Numbered from the stretch's first letter, positions 1-13,089 are shown. The stretch is DNA of 64,000 nucleotides from Petrosia ficiformis (GCA_947044365.1 OX345640.1:3708001-3772000), one strand, 5' to 3'. Made by a program: numbers and translations. Notes: generated by a model from the sequence alone, not told the origin.

Positions 1-46
1 AACTATTTAATGTTATAAGTTTTCCATTCTAGTATTTTGAATACAG

Positions 47-498
47 ATGAGACAAATATTTGTATTGTTGAGTTCAACTACTATATTGAGAACTATACAA
101 TTGAGACAACATTTTCTCATGTTATTTCTGCTGAAAGTTACACTGCATCATGGATTATACAATTATCATCTAATTCATCTGATATTAATATTATACTAGA
201 TCCAGATCAGGTTTATATGAACACACAAACTTCAACCAGTTCAACATTGAGTGCATCAAAAGTAATCACTACAAGTTCATGTGAATCAACTTTACAACAG
301 TTGGGTATATACATTGGTGCTGCACTATTTGCACTATTTCTTCTAACACTAACAATATGTATAGTTGCAAGAGAGCCTTTGCATCCAAACACATATACAA
401 GTGATTCTTACTCTAGCATGCATCAATATCCTAAGGGTTCCCTTCCAAGCCTTCCAGATAATGAGATATATGCAGAGATCGAGGATGAATATATATAA
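47..498 (+). CDS. Receptor A, last coding exon (partial gene; membrane segment and cytoplasmic tail)
   Basis: This is the 3' exon of a receptor whose other exons lie before the window. The acceptor is the AG at 45-46 and the exon enters in phase 1, exactly like the last exon of receptor B at 4760. It encodes the end of an extracellular beta-rich segment (NICIVEFNYY, then ASWIIQLSS), a short Ser/Thr-rich stalk, one membrane segment of about 20 residues (LGIYIGAALFALFLLTLTIC) and a short tail ending in EIYAEIEDEYI. Relative to B, a stretch after the membrane segment is missing (B's basic RKRK anchor and neighbouring residues). The tail keeps tyrosines in YSSM, YAEI and EYI contexts. By analogy with such motifs the tail may bind SH2-domain proteins; that is inference. 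Stop at 496-498. Confidence 0.75.
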
Positions 499-2083
499 GG
501 ATATGACAGGCTTTAATTAAGTGATCTTTTATCATGCATTTAGTCACAAGTTGTTTTTTTATTTTATTGTTTTTTTTATTATGTAGCTAGTATGACAACA
601 TTTCAGAAAAAAATAGTAAATTCAGTACTGTACACAAATAGTTTACATAATTATGTAGTGTTATATAATATATAGCATAATTATTTTTATTTTGATCATA
701 CCCTATTTGACTGATTATACAACCTGTATAGTGTGGATACAATATACTTGAGTGCTCATACTAAAACAGTACAGTATGTGAGTATATATACATTAGCTGT
801 GCAATGCATGTAAAGTATTAGTGTTCTATCTGCAACATCTAATCACCACCATCTTCATCATAGTTAATAATTTCAGAATCTCTGATGTTATAGAGTTAGA
901 TTCGGGAGAAACACTTCCTAGCAAAAATAAATAAAAGTATGATCCAACAAGCAGACTTCTATTTGGAGTTTTCAAGTTTATATATATATAACAACAATAA
1001 CAAATGTAGTAAATCTATGTATATAATATGTTTATTTACCTCCATTAGATGTCTAAATTAATTATAATTTCCATTGTTTTCATGAAATCCAGATAACTAG
1101 TGATTGCTGGTGGAATGGGATAGCTAATGACTCTTAGATAATACTCAATACTGAAAAAACACACAATTTTACACAAACAAGTTGAACTACACAATTAAAC
1201 TTTGAGGAAATTGAAAGTATACCCTGGGCCCAATCTGCTCTTTCAGCAGCCCTGATGACAATAATTATCAAATAATGTTTAGGTATAATATTCATATCTG
1301 ATTAAAACAAATAAACATTTCCCGATGACTTAAAAGTATCATTTCAATTTATTAGGTGTTGTTGAGATTACACCTTGCATGCTACCTTGTAAGAAGTGAT
1401 TTGTTCTATCCAATTGTCATGCAAAAATGTCTACAGGTAGCTATGCTAGGTTATATGTTAATGTGACAGTATATAATTATGATCATAATGCTGCACTTAT
1501 ATATATATGCACAAACGACTAAATATCATGATTCAAGAAAAGGCTCGTTCTGTGATTTCTATACAGAGTCTATGTCTACACATAATATGAAAAATAACAC
1601 AATTAAAGTAATATACAACGAATCTAAGTAACCTCATCATAGCTATACTTAAAACAGTGTTTCTTATTTATTATTATAGAAGTTGAATTTTCATGCAAAT
1701 CGTATCTACGGTACTCACAAATAATTCTGCACATTTACATGAGGTGAATTTTGAAACTGCCGGAAAAACTGTCCTCCCCAGCTCAAGTATCCAGCTTCAT
1801 CACAAGGGTTAATGTTCAGATCAAGAAACTGTATTATTGTGACTCTTTATAGTGTTCTTCTTATAAGTAATTAGTTCAATTTTATAAGAATAATATCAAT
1901 TTGAAAATTAGTCTTGACTAATAGTATTTATTTTGTAGGGAAAGTAGAAGCTATTGTTTTTATATTATGATGATGTTGTTACATATATTGTTTTGATTTT
2001 CTCATACATCTTATATGTTTGTGTCCATCATTCTGAACGCTTTCATTATTGTCCAATCTGTTATTTTCTCTTCACATAAATAG
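499..2083. other. Region between receptors A and B
   Basis: AT-rich sequence with no supported coding exon. It holds the 3' untranslated sequence of receptor A and should hold the first (signal peptide) exon of receptor B. I looked for an exon like the MK...LLIFC exons of receptors C, D and E, ending in a phase-1 donor, and did not find a convincing one. Confidence 0.5.
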
Positions 2084-4594
2084 TTCTTACTGTGAATGGT
2101 GAAGAATTCTCAACCTATGGTAATAACTTCTACATTGGTTTTCTGAGGCAATATTGGACAAATGGAACAATTCAAATCAAGGTCCATACATTTGAGACCT
2201 CTTCAGTGTCTTTCAATATTTCATCAAAAAATGTATATAGTTATATTGGAACAACATCTGCAAGTAATCCAGTTACTGTAACTATCCCTTCATCATTTCA
2301 AGTGAGAGATAGTGGATATGAATATCGTAATCTTGGACTCCATATTACATCACTTCCTACGAAGTCAATTGCTGTCATAGTTATTGGATATCTCGATGGT
2401 TCTCCAATGACCCATGTAGCTCATCCTTATGTGGAACAGCTAACTACTGCATACACTTATTATGGAGTTTCTGCTGATGCTTTAGCATATACATTTGTAT
2501 TCAGTCAAGTATTACTAGTCAGTTGTCGAGATAATACAACAGTTACAATCACACCTACTCAAAATATATCTATACCACAGAATCCACAGTTATCTGATAG
2601 CATATATTTGAATATATCTGCTGGTGACAGTCATAGGGTTACACTTCATGAACTGCAGGCTTTATTAATAATAAACAGCTTTGATCTCACTGGAACTAAA
2701 ATTGTTTCTAATTATCCATTGACAGTTATTAGTGGACATGATTGTGCAAACGTTCCTAGTGAATATCATTACTGTGATCCTATTAGTACTTTAATACCAC
2801 CAACTGTTAACTGGGGAAATAGTTTCCTATTACCTCCATTAACAAGTCGTACTAATGGACAACGATACAAGATTATAGCTTCTGAAAGGAATACTATAGC
2901 AGAAATAAAGTGTGGAACAAATGTAAAGGAAATTATAGTACTTTCAAATGATGGAGACATTCACCAGTTAGACACAAATTCTAATGAATATTGTTCAGTA
3001 CTAACTAGTAATCCTTCATATGTGGCTGAGTATGGGTTTGGATATGACTACCTTAGTGATGGATATGGTGATCCACTTCTTATGACAATACCTCCATTGG
3101 ATCAATATATACACAGTGTCACATTCTCATCCTTTGAAACCATACCAAAAAACTATTTCAGTATTTTAGTACCTAATGACCAATATTTCAACCAGACGTA
3201 TTTATGTAATGGATTCACACTTACCCCTATCTGGACTACTATATACTATCTCAATGGATCAATTGCTGGATATGGATATAGCACTCAGTTTAGTGGTACT
3301 GTCACTATTGGTCATAGTAATGTTAATGGTAGTATATTTGTTACAGTGTATGGATTTGTCGAATATGGCGGTTATGGATACACTGCAGGAATGAAACTGA
3401 ACCCTCTTAATATTGACATTGTCTTACCAGAAATCAGTTTCACATCAGAAAAGTATTGTATAAGGGAAGGAGAAGGAGCGGTTGTCATAGTTCTGGAAAG
3501 ATATGTGGAAGTAATTCGGTCAGTGTTTATTAAAATAAAAATATTGTCCTCACAAATTGGTACTGCTAAAGGTAAGAAACTATATTTTCTGCTCATACTC
3601 AGAAATGAATAAGCTTACATTTTTAAAACTTATTTTATTTTGTTTTAGTTATGATGGAGCAAATATTGCTTTTCTTTTATTTCAGAGGGAGTTGATTACA
3701 TATCAATAAATGAAATAGTCAATTTCCAATCAGGAGAGACACTTAAAAATGTAACAATCACAATACTGGATGATATTTACGTAGAGGGAACAGAATACTT
3801 TATCTTGAAGATTGAATCAATGGAGGGAGATGTCACCTTTTCTGTTAGTGAGGCTGTTGTGGCAATACAAGATGATGATGGTAAAAATATATCTTGTTAA
3901 ATTGTTATGCTCATTTAAATATGATAACTATATAACTGTATAATAAACATTGGCATTTTGAAACCTAATTATTATTTGCAAACAATCATCTGGTAGAAGG
4001 GAAAATAGCAAAGTGTGGACTAATAAAATGTCCTATTCATTATACAGTATGTATATAATTATTATATATTTAAACTATGCCTTTGATGTATCTCCATAGT
4101 TACCTTTCATGTATCATGGGAGTTATAAGTACTCCAAGTGCAACTCAACTCTCCCTGACCTGACCACAACTGTTGACACTGCTTCCAGTGAAGTACAAAT
4201 GCTTATAACATCCTTGAGAAAGTGTTTTTGAACTTTGCCCTCAACCACATTTCCCATGGGTTATATATAAGGCGGCTAGGCAGGCTAATATCTAATATAT
4301 AATATGTATAATGTAAAATATCTACTGATTGTTCAGATATTCAACACATATGTTATGTTCCTTAGTTTTGAAAATTGGATTCACTAGTGATTCTTCAGTT
4401 GTAACTAGTGATGGTGAGACAAAATTCAAAATTGGAATTTTGTCTGGAGAAGTGCAGTTTGGTGTATCAATACGTGTAAAACTAACTGCAATTGGACCAA
4501 CAGAAGGTATCAAACTTGTATAAGTAACAATATGCTTATATTCACAGGTACTGACTTCAGTACTGTGCCTAGGTAACTTTAATTTATGATCTTC

Positions 4595-4628
<34 letters not shown>

Positions 4629-5361
4629 TTTATATAACAAATATATATTAAAATTATATAACTATACTTTTAACCCTCCAATGCCGCAATATCATGAGAT
4701 GTATACCTTAATTAATGTTATAAGTTTTCCATTCTAAATAATGAGTATTTTGATTACAGATAAGACAAACATTTGTATTGTTGAGTTCAACTACTATGCT
4801 CAGAACTATACACTTGAGACAAATGTTTCTCATGTTATTTCTGCTGACAGTTACACAGAGGCTGCATCATGGATTGTACAGTTATCATCAGATTCACCTG
4901 ATATTAATATTATATTAGATCCTAATCAGGTTTATATGAACATACAAATTCCAAATAGTTCCACATTGAGTTCATCAAGGGTTTTTATGAATACAGAAAC
5001 TTCGTACAACATGCTCACTTTCACAGCGAGTTCATCAAAAGTAATCACCATATTGGCTTCAAGTTCATGTGAACCAACGTTACAACAGTTGGGTATATAC
5101 ATTGGTGCTGCACTATTTGCACTATTTCTTCTAACACTAATAATATGTATAGTTGTAATATCTTTCTGCTGTGTTTATCGTAAGCGTAAAGTACTGCAAG
5201 TTGATGTTGATTCATATCCTTTGCATCCAATTAACACATATACAAATGAGTCTTACTCTGACATTCATCAATATCGCAAGGGCCCTCTTCCGAGCCTGCC
5301 AGATAATGAGATATATGCAAAGATTGAGGAGGAGTATATGGATATGGAAGCCTGCAAGTGA
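2084..5361 (+). CDS. Receptor B: IgGFc-binding domain, Calx-beta, membrane segment, tyrosine-bearing tail
   Basis: Probable type I surface receptor. Exons: 2084-3571, 3686-3880, 4366-4506 and 4760-5361, all joined in phase 1, with stop TGA at 5359-5361. Exon 1 encodes an IgGFc_binding-type domain of about 430 residues (GHDCANVP, IPPTVNWGNSFLLPPLTSR and GQRYKIIAS are its hallmarks) and the start of a Calx-beta domain. Exon 2 completes Calx-beta (VNFQSGETLKN, ILDDIYVEGTEYFILKIES). Exon 3 and the start of exon 4 form another beta-rich segment (VVTSDGETKFKIGILSG). Then come a Ser/Thr stalk, one membrane segment, an RKRK stop-transfer and a tail with YSDI, YAKI and YMDM plus a proline motif (GPLPSLP). 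The signal-peptide exon was not found, so the 5' end is incomplete. Ligand unknown; the family's IgGFc-binding name does not imply antibody binding in this animal. Confidence 0.85.
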
Positions 5362-5694
5362 TCCTTTTACTGCAAATTTTTTTTGTACTTTTTTTGTCTT
5401 TGACTTTCTTTTTTTGTCTTTTTAGCAAATATAGAAAAACTCAGTACTGTACAGAGTTTACATGATCATAACAAGTGTGTATTTATAATAACTTAATGTA
5501 AAAAATTACAATTTACTATAATATATTTATAATTATTGCATAATTGTTTTTAAGATTTGACTGAATATATATAAACCACATTATACAACCTCTATAGCAT
5601 GGACACACTTGACTTTATACTTTATACTAGATATATTTTTGCATATATGCAAGTAGTTGAGCCAATGTAAAAATAAATAATTAAGATGCTGTAC

Positions 5695-5905
5695 GTGGAA
5701 ATAATACTAACACTAACATGTACTGTAGCAGTTGCAATATCTTGCTACTGTTGCAAATTGACTATACTATGCATCCAAACACATACAAATGAGCCTTACT
5801 CTGACAGTCATCAATATTGTAAGGCTCTCTTCCAAGCCTTCCAGATAGCAAGAGTATGTGGCATGGATATGAAGGCTTTAAACAATCTTTTTACCATGCA
5901 GTAAA
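5695..5905 (+). pseudogene. Degenerate copy of a receptor membrane/tail exon
   Basis: The sequence matches the last exon of receptors A and B: a hydrophobic stretch (EIILTLTCTVAVAISCYCC), then HTNEPYSDSHQYCKA, which corresponds to YTNESYSDIHQYRKG in B. The reading frame after that is shifted, so the conserved EIYAKIEEEY end is lost (the corresponding DNA now reads as an unrelated frame). The following sequence still resembles the 3' untranslated region of A. No upstream exon of the module is present before it, so this is a relic of a third tandem receptor copy. Confidence 0.65.
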
Positions 5906-6435
5906 AAGTTGTTTTCTTGTTTCTTTGTTTTTTTTTCCTGTTTATTGTAGCTTGTATGTATGAGAACATTTTAGAAAGAATAATAAATTCAGCACTGTAC
6001 AGAATTTAAATATTCAGTGTCACAACTGCCTATATATAATTTAGTGGAGAATGAAACTAAAATACTAAAATTTAGTTAATCCAACCCGATTTTACTCTAA
6101 TGAACTATATACATTCACAAAATTCTCTGGAGTGTGGACCCAAAACAAAATGCAACTCATATTATATTAAAAATCTCAACGCCAACTACCGTATTTATTA
6201 ATTATAATTATAATTTATATAGTTAAAAAAAACTATTTTGACAAGCATTAAGTTCATCTTAACATGGAATATAGCTACAAAAAAGACATCTACATACAAC
6301 TACATTATCATAATAAAAATAGCACATTCCATGATCAGAATTTAAATTGTGATTCAGTATTTTCCCACAGACAGTATACACTTTTTGAAAGTGTGAATCA
6401 AACTAATGTGGGAGGTATTTTTCTACTCACATGCC
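5906..6435. other. Intergenic, convergent 3' ends
   Basis: AT-rich stretch between the receptor relic (+) and the last exon of the helicase gene (-). It holds the 3' flanks of both and no supported coding sequence. Confidence 0.5.
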
Positions 6436-9400
6436 TCAAATGTGTTTTCCTTTCACAATGTCGGCATACGATTTTGACTTTAATGATCCTTCTTCTGTAT
6501 GGGAAAGAGGTGGCATCTTCCAGTTCACAAGACTAAACTCTTCATTACTTTTTCTGAAATCGCATTTCGTGTCATAGGCCATTTTCTTAACTGTGGTTTT
6601 CCTTTTCACCTTTCCCTTTGAATTAGACTTTTTTAAGGGCTTTGATGTTACTTTCTCAAGAGAGAGTGAGAAAACTGATGCTAAATTCTTAGCCAAAGAG
6701 TGCTTATTTGAATCAGATATGATATGTGCAGGCATGCTTGTGAATCTTTTGAATGGTGGAGGAGTTTCAGGTATGGAAGCAACTTGGAAAGATTCTAAAC
6801 TTTTCGTGTCATGGAAAAGTTTTCCATCACTTAGAGACCCAAAGAGACTGAGGAAAATAGCTTTGAATTCATGTCCTGGATGTAAAGAAGTGACAACATT
6901 ATATCCACATATATATATATAAGTTCATTTGTTATCATAGGTACACATTGTGTAATTGTAATGAATACCTTGGATCATAAAAGAAGGTAAAAATGTAATA
7001 GATTTTAAGGCAGTATATCTGTCACTATTAAACACCAACTTCTTGATGTTGTTCAACTGGGGGAAATTTGTGAGTTAGTATATGTTAAAAGTTCATTTTA
7101 TACATACTTGATTCCTGGTTGATGAAATAATACATACTCTTCTTGGTTTTAAAAATTGATCAATTCTTTTCATACTTTCTAGGTATGCAAGAACTTCTTC
7201 AAGAACAACAGCGGCCTCTTCTTCTTGTTTCTCAAGGTGGGAGTGAGTTGGCACCAAAGGGGAATTTGAACATACAAACCTGTATCCATATGGGCCTTTG
7301 TGCTGCTTCTGCAGCAAAGGATAGTCACTTGCAACCAGTTTGTCATAAAACAGCTTTTCTGGTAAACCCAGTAGGGATTCATGTGACCTATAATTCACAT
7401 TAAGCCTGGTATAATATGAATCAGAATCTGGACTAAAGGATTTATATAGATTTAGCAGCCTCTCCAGGAATGACACATCCAGCCCATATTGTGTTGCTTC
7501 TTGTCCTAGTACTAGAGTTTTCGGACCAACCTTTAATTGATAAGAATTTATTTATCGATGAGGTTATAATAATTATATAATAATTGTTTAGTATACCTGT
7601 AAATTATCACCAGCCAACACAATTCTTGCATCTTGAGTAGCTAAAGATAATGGAGAAACAGCTTCCGGCTTACGAACTTGTGCAGCTTCATCCAGTAAGA
7701 TGTGTGTGAAGAACCCCCAACCCGGAATTTGAAGTATTCCATACAGGCTCAATGATGTCATATAGGTTGCAATAATGATAATCGGTTTCATTGTGCTGTA
7801 AGTCCCAATTTGGTACTTTTCATCAAACTCTGCAACAGTCTTGTAAAATGCTGCAAATTTTCCTATCCTCGAGGATTTTCCTCTCACTATATGAACTACT
7901 TGGAAAGGGAGGGTTTTGCCAATGCTCTGTAAGTCATGTTGCATTCTTCCAAAGTAAGCATGAATAAATGTTTCTGTTGACTCCTGGTGGTGGGCACAGA
8001 TGAGTATTTTTGCAGGTTTCTGTTCTATAACACTTTTCATTGCAAAATGGTAGGCAGCACAAGCAAGTATACGCGTTTTTCCAGATCCAAATGGACCAGA
8101 CAGGAGAAAAGGGGTAGTAGAAACACTGGACACTATTGCTTGGAGCACAGGAAGTTGGTGATTTGAACTCAGACGAAGATAGTTGAAATCTGACAGTAAT
8201 GGTTTTTCTTCTGATACAAATGGCTGAAAATCTGAAGCTGATGTTGGTACTATATTATCAATCATGGAATATGGAAGATTAATGACTGAACTATGCAGAT
8301 TATTGAAGTATGAATGCTTCACTTCAAACTCAGCATCTACTATATAATATTTATCTTCTATTGTGCAACACTGTTTCACTTTCTGGAAACTGTCTTCAGA
8401 AAGTGATATATGTACAACTTCTCTTCTGTTCTTTTGAAGTTGTATCCATGAATGATTGCTTTACATATGTCAGTTTTGTGAGGTAAGTAGCTTACTATGT
8501 AAACAGCTTCACTGGCTTGAGTGGCATATTCAATTTGATCATTCGTCAGGCATTCCCCAAAAAGATAGCCATGAACAAGTGTGTTTCTCCGTCGTCCTTC
8601 GCTCACGTTTTGCAAGAATTTCGGTGTTTCTTCAAATATGTGTAACTTATAGCTTCCATCACACCTGTGTAAATAAAAATAGCATTCACAATTAGTCGTA
8701 ACATTGAATACTACTCACTTCTTTGTCAATGCATCTATGTGTTCCATTTCTTCAAAACACAAAAGATCGTAAAAATGATGTTTGTAGTTTTTACTATTGA
8801 GTGGAATCTCAAGTTGTTGTCTCATCTTATTTAGATTTGTTCTTTTCATTCGTTGAAGAAAATTAGTCTTCCAGTATCGTGTCTGCATTTGTGAAGGTAG
8901 ACGGTGTTTTCCTGGGAGTGCATCACTATGTAATTTGGCCAAACCATAATTATCACGACTGAGTGTCAAGTTGTAAGGTGTCTGTAAAAACATTTAATAC
9001 ATTAGTTATTGCAGATGTTTTATTTTAATAGCATTCATTAACCTTGACTTTTGAATATCTCATTCGCTTCCTTTTGGACAACTCAAAGTTCCATGCTCTC
9101 AGCTCCACTTCACTGTGAGCATAAGTGCAGTTCTGTTTGCAAGAACTTTGGCTGTACTTACTACACAGAATAAATTCATGTGGGTCAAATGTAGGAGTGT
9201 CTCTAATCTTTTGAAGCTCCTGCATACTGTCATTCCATGTTACAAAGATGTAAGGCACGACTTCATGGCAATCTGTCTCCATGCACTGAAATTCTACAAG
9301 CATGCATTCCCTTTTGTTAGTCTCCCAACATGTTTCACAAACAGACTTTACACCTATGCATTAAGCAGTTCCATAACTATGATGGGAATCATTGACACAC

Positions 9401-12400
9401 AAAAACTAACCTTTGTAAGGTTTTCTGTGAGAGGTTGGAGAAGGTTGATTCAAAATCGACGAAGCACCAACAGAGGCTACAGAATCAGTATATAATGCAC
9501 CAGAATTAGTAAATAGTTTTCTTTACCTTTTTCAGAAGATGTTTGATATGCAGAATCTTGATGTGATCCAGTTATCTTTGACCTTATTGTACTAGGGTTA
9601 GTGCTACAACTTCTATCATCATCATCTAGATATTGATTATGTCTGATTAGAACAAGTAATAAATCTTGCAAACATACCAATACTGAAACTGTCTGAGTCA
9701 ATTCTTATATCATAATTTACTCTGATTGATGAGTGAATCTCAGTGAAACTATCTGCCTCTTCTTCATCTGTAATTGTATGATTATTTATTACTTTCTTTG
9801 CCAATATAACTTACACAAAGGATTTTCGGAGATGGACAGTGACCGACAAGTGGTTGGTACATTTCTTGTAACAGTAGACAGAGTGATTTTGTCATTTTCA
9901 TCTGAATTTCCTTGTATGAATACAGCTTCAGGTGTTGTAAAATCAACCTGCAGGAATAATATTTAATTTAATATTTAATTTAATATTAAATCTTTTTTTG
10001 CTCAATAATTTACCAGATTATAAATGTAGTCTCCACAAGAAACCTGTTCAATCTGACCGTCACCATGTACAAACCCAGCTAGATTGAGTTGCATTTCTCT
10101 TGAAAGAGGAAAGAGAACTTCTAGAACTATATCTGGAACCAAAAATGTTAGCTCGAGACAGCCATCTTTAACACAGAATAGTTGTAATGCTATGTATTCG
10201 ATATTGATAATGTCAGCAAGCTTTTGATGTATAATTCGAAGCTCATCACCAGTGTGACTTTCCATAGCAGTTCCAAGCTTGATAATGAGTTCTCTGCAGT
10301 TTGGTATTTCTAAATGACCGTATGCTGTGCTCGGAATTTGAATAATTGATCGCTGAAGAAAGGGAGTTAGCGTTTGGTTTTCATAATCTCTAAGTTTTCT
10401 TTTGTCATCTTCTGAACCAAACTCATCAATTATTTTAACCAGTAGACCATAATTCAGCCAAGACCAAAATTTATTAAGAATTTTAAAAACTTCAACTATT
10501 GATTTGGCAGCATTGATATCATCTATTGCTTGTCCAAGCAATGGTTTGTCATCTTTTGCTCTAGTAGCTTTGAATACATTGAAAGAGCCAACGAACAAAG
10601 CTAATTCATCTACACTGTGTCGCTTTTCTATGGATTTGGCAATATACACTAATAAACCTCCAAATTGGCATTGTACATTTTGTGTTTCTAGGTCTAGTCG
10701 ATTTAAAAGAATCTCTTGATCGTCTAGTGAAAGGCCTTTTATATCTAACTTGGGATAAGTCTCCACTTTACCAGCTAATGGACAACCCGTATGAAGATAA
10801 TCTTTAATTGAGCATTTCTGACATCCACACACAAATTCAGGAAAAGGTGGTTGACTCTGATATTCACTTGTGTCAGATCTAGAACTAGCTTCATGTGTTG
10901 CTTCTGTGTCCAGTTCTCCATAGACTCCATCAATTGCCATTTCTGAAATAAGAGAATTACAATAATCAATATATTATATTATATGTATATTATATATATA
11001 AATATTATTATTTTTTCAAGCTGTAACTGGTTGTTACAATATAATTACTCACTTGTTATCCTTTGGAGTAGTTTCCAAAACAAAATTTTGAGGGAACGAA
11101 CAGAGTAGGGTGAAACATTTTGTAGTTAATTAAATTAAAAGTTATCAACATGAATGCAATGACTATATACAGCATCGCTGAGAAAACATACATAAATGGG
11201 ACACAAAATGTTACTCTTTACTGTTGTAGAATCACTACCATGCCCCTTTTGTGGACATTTTAGCAAAAACTACACCTTTTTTTTGTAGATACCAGACACC
11301 ACACCATTTTCATGGATGATGATGATGATCAACCAAAATAAGTAAAATCTGCATAATAATGATGGTGGCATGCATTTGCACATGTACAGTCCAGTACTCT
11401 TTTACAAAATGTCTTTCTTGTTCTTTCTGGTTCCTCCGCCTATGCAACATAAGTAAACATATGTTGTCACACATGTTTACTTATGAGCCTACAACAACTT
11501 CATATAGCTGAGAGACTGTTAAAGTGTCAGCTTGTAGCTATGTTTAATTATTTCTTGAAAATATATAATACTAAGTCTATAGGAGAGAGAAATGCTTATT
11601 GGGGAGGGGGGGGGGGGGGGGGTAGGGGTGAGCGAAGAGGAGTTGCAAACACTTCAACATAATTAAAACTCCTGCACGTATGTATCATAAACAATAATAT
11701 TATTATGATACATAGAGTATCATAATAATTATCATTAGTATACATATATATATATATATATAATTATATATATATATGCTGCAAAAATAAAATTGTTAAA
11801 ATAAAAAATTTATTGGTTAGTACAGTTGCAAGGATAGTGGAAATTGTTGTTTTAAATTAATTGGTTGTGTCGATTGTTATGGATATACACATAATTATAA
11901 TCCAATAATTGTAATTTCAATATCCCTATCCTGTCTAATAGATGTACAAAGAAGTAGAACAAGTATTTTAATTGAGTCGTTGTAGATTCCAAACCTTCTT
12001 TGTGCATCTAATATGAGATATTAGGCATGATAATTATTAATTGGTACATATATCTTTTATATAATTAGTACAAAGTAGCAATGATGTTAGATGTATGTAT
12101 TCTGAACAACAACTAATTGTTGAATCCGTGCGCAACTGTACTAACCAAAATATTTGTTATTTTAACAAAACTGTTTTTGCAGGGTATATTACAGACAGGC
12201 TGAGACCATCTATCCTGTACTATACAATATATATTGTATATAGTACGGGATAGGTGGTCTCAGCCTGTCTGTAATTCCTTTCTGTATAAATGGAATTTAT
12301 TACGTTTTGATTTAAGCACCGCATATACTTCCTGCTTGACAGATCATATACACGTACCTGTTTGTCTCTCTTTAGTCACACCCAGTTTTTTAGACAAGAA

Positions 12401-13020
12401 TGTCAGAACACACTTGATGTCTGCAATCTCATTCATTGTGAAGAGAGCAATTACAAGATTTTCATATGTTGCACTATCTTCACATCTTTTCATCCAGTAA
12501 TCAAAAACTTTCAATTTTCTGTTAATTTCAAAGTGCTCATCAACCTTTAGTGCTTCCAGCTTGCTTGAATCAATATCAAGACTTCGACCAAGATGATACC
12601 AATTACTGAAATTGTAACTAACAAGAGATACAATGTCCTTTTCAGACAAAACAGTTGAAAGATTTGCAGTACTCAATCCTCTTTCAACTAGCATGTCTTC
12701 AATTCCTTTTAGAGTTTCTGTATAATTAAAACCAGAAACACACTATATTAAATGCAGTTTTTCTACTTAAAGATAATAAAAACTTACTCCCTTTGAAATC
12801 CATAATAACACTTGCTGTCAGGATATTGGGATATTGTGTGTCGTATAGCACAGGATAGCTAGTAAGAATTTGAATGAGCTGGGAAAATGAAATACAATTA
12901 ACCATAACATTATTTCCTGTATGACTCCATAAATGTATTGTGGTATGTAGCAGGGTTTAACACTAACCATGAATTTCTTTTCTCCAAAAAAATGAATATA
13001 GGGCCATATTCCATGTATGC
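6436..13020 (-). CDS. Death domain / CCCH zinc finger / superfamily 1 helicase fusion protein (HELZ2/MOV10-like core)
   Basis: Fifteen coding exons, read from high to low coordinate: 13020-12968, 12878-12788, 12717-12358, 10942-10014, 9947-9815, 9767-9678, 9625-9527, 9476-9411, 9293-9043, 8981-8719, 8664-8496, 8430-7597, 7530-7108, 7056-6969, 6875-6436. All phases agree and give at least 1,428 residues. Order: N-terminal segment; death-domain-like fold (WYHLGRSLDIDSSKLEAL, then CEDSATYENLVIAL); a 309-residue unit with CGCQKCSIKDYLHTGC that I cannot name; acidic linker; CCCH finger (CSKYSQSSCKQNCTYAHSE); helicase core with Walker A GPFGSGKTR, Walker B DEAAQ, motif III AGDNLQ, NYRSHESLLG and IQGHEFKAIFLS. 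The usual final motif (VAxTRAK type) is absent; a Lys/Ser-rich tail ends the protein. The family unwinds RNA and acts in antiviral or decay pathways; a signalling role through the death domain is inference. The first exon was not found, and the gene could be split at the 1.4-kb intron 12357-10943. Confidence 0.75.
10943..12357. other. Large intron of the helicase gene
   Basis: No coding sequence supported. It holds a run of 17 G (11606-11622), AT microsatellites near 11740-11780 and the 88-bp palindrome at 12188-12275. Phases on both sides (phase 1 donor at 12358, phase 1 acceptor at 10942) allow the flanking exons to join as one gene. Confidence 0.6.
12188..12275. repeat. 88-bp near-perfect palindrome (fold-back)
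   Basis: Two arms of about 44 bp meet with no loop. The left arm begins ATTACAGACAGGCTGAGACC and the right arm ends with its reverse complement; the centre is CAATATATATTG. Only a few bases differ between arms. It lies in the big intron of the helicase gene. It is probably a miniature inverted-repeat element or a young fold-back insertion. Confidence 0.8.
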
Positions 13021-13089
13021 CTGTTCAATCTTTTTGAATTATAATGTATAGTTTTAAACTTTAGAGATCATGTTGAACTACATATACCT

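Noticed and set aside
4322..4513. Minus-strand frame opposite receptor B exon 3
   Set aside because: It is the shadow of a real exon with good splice sites and matching paralogues on the plus strand.
4595..4624. TA dinucleotide array before the last exon of receptor B
   Set aside because: Ordinary microsatellite; similar tracts occur at many places in the window.
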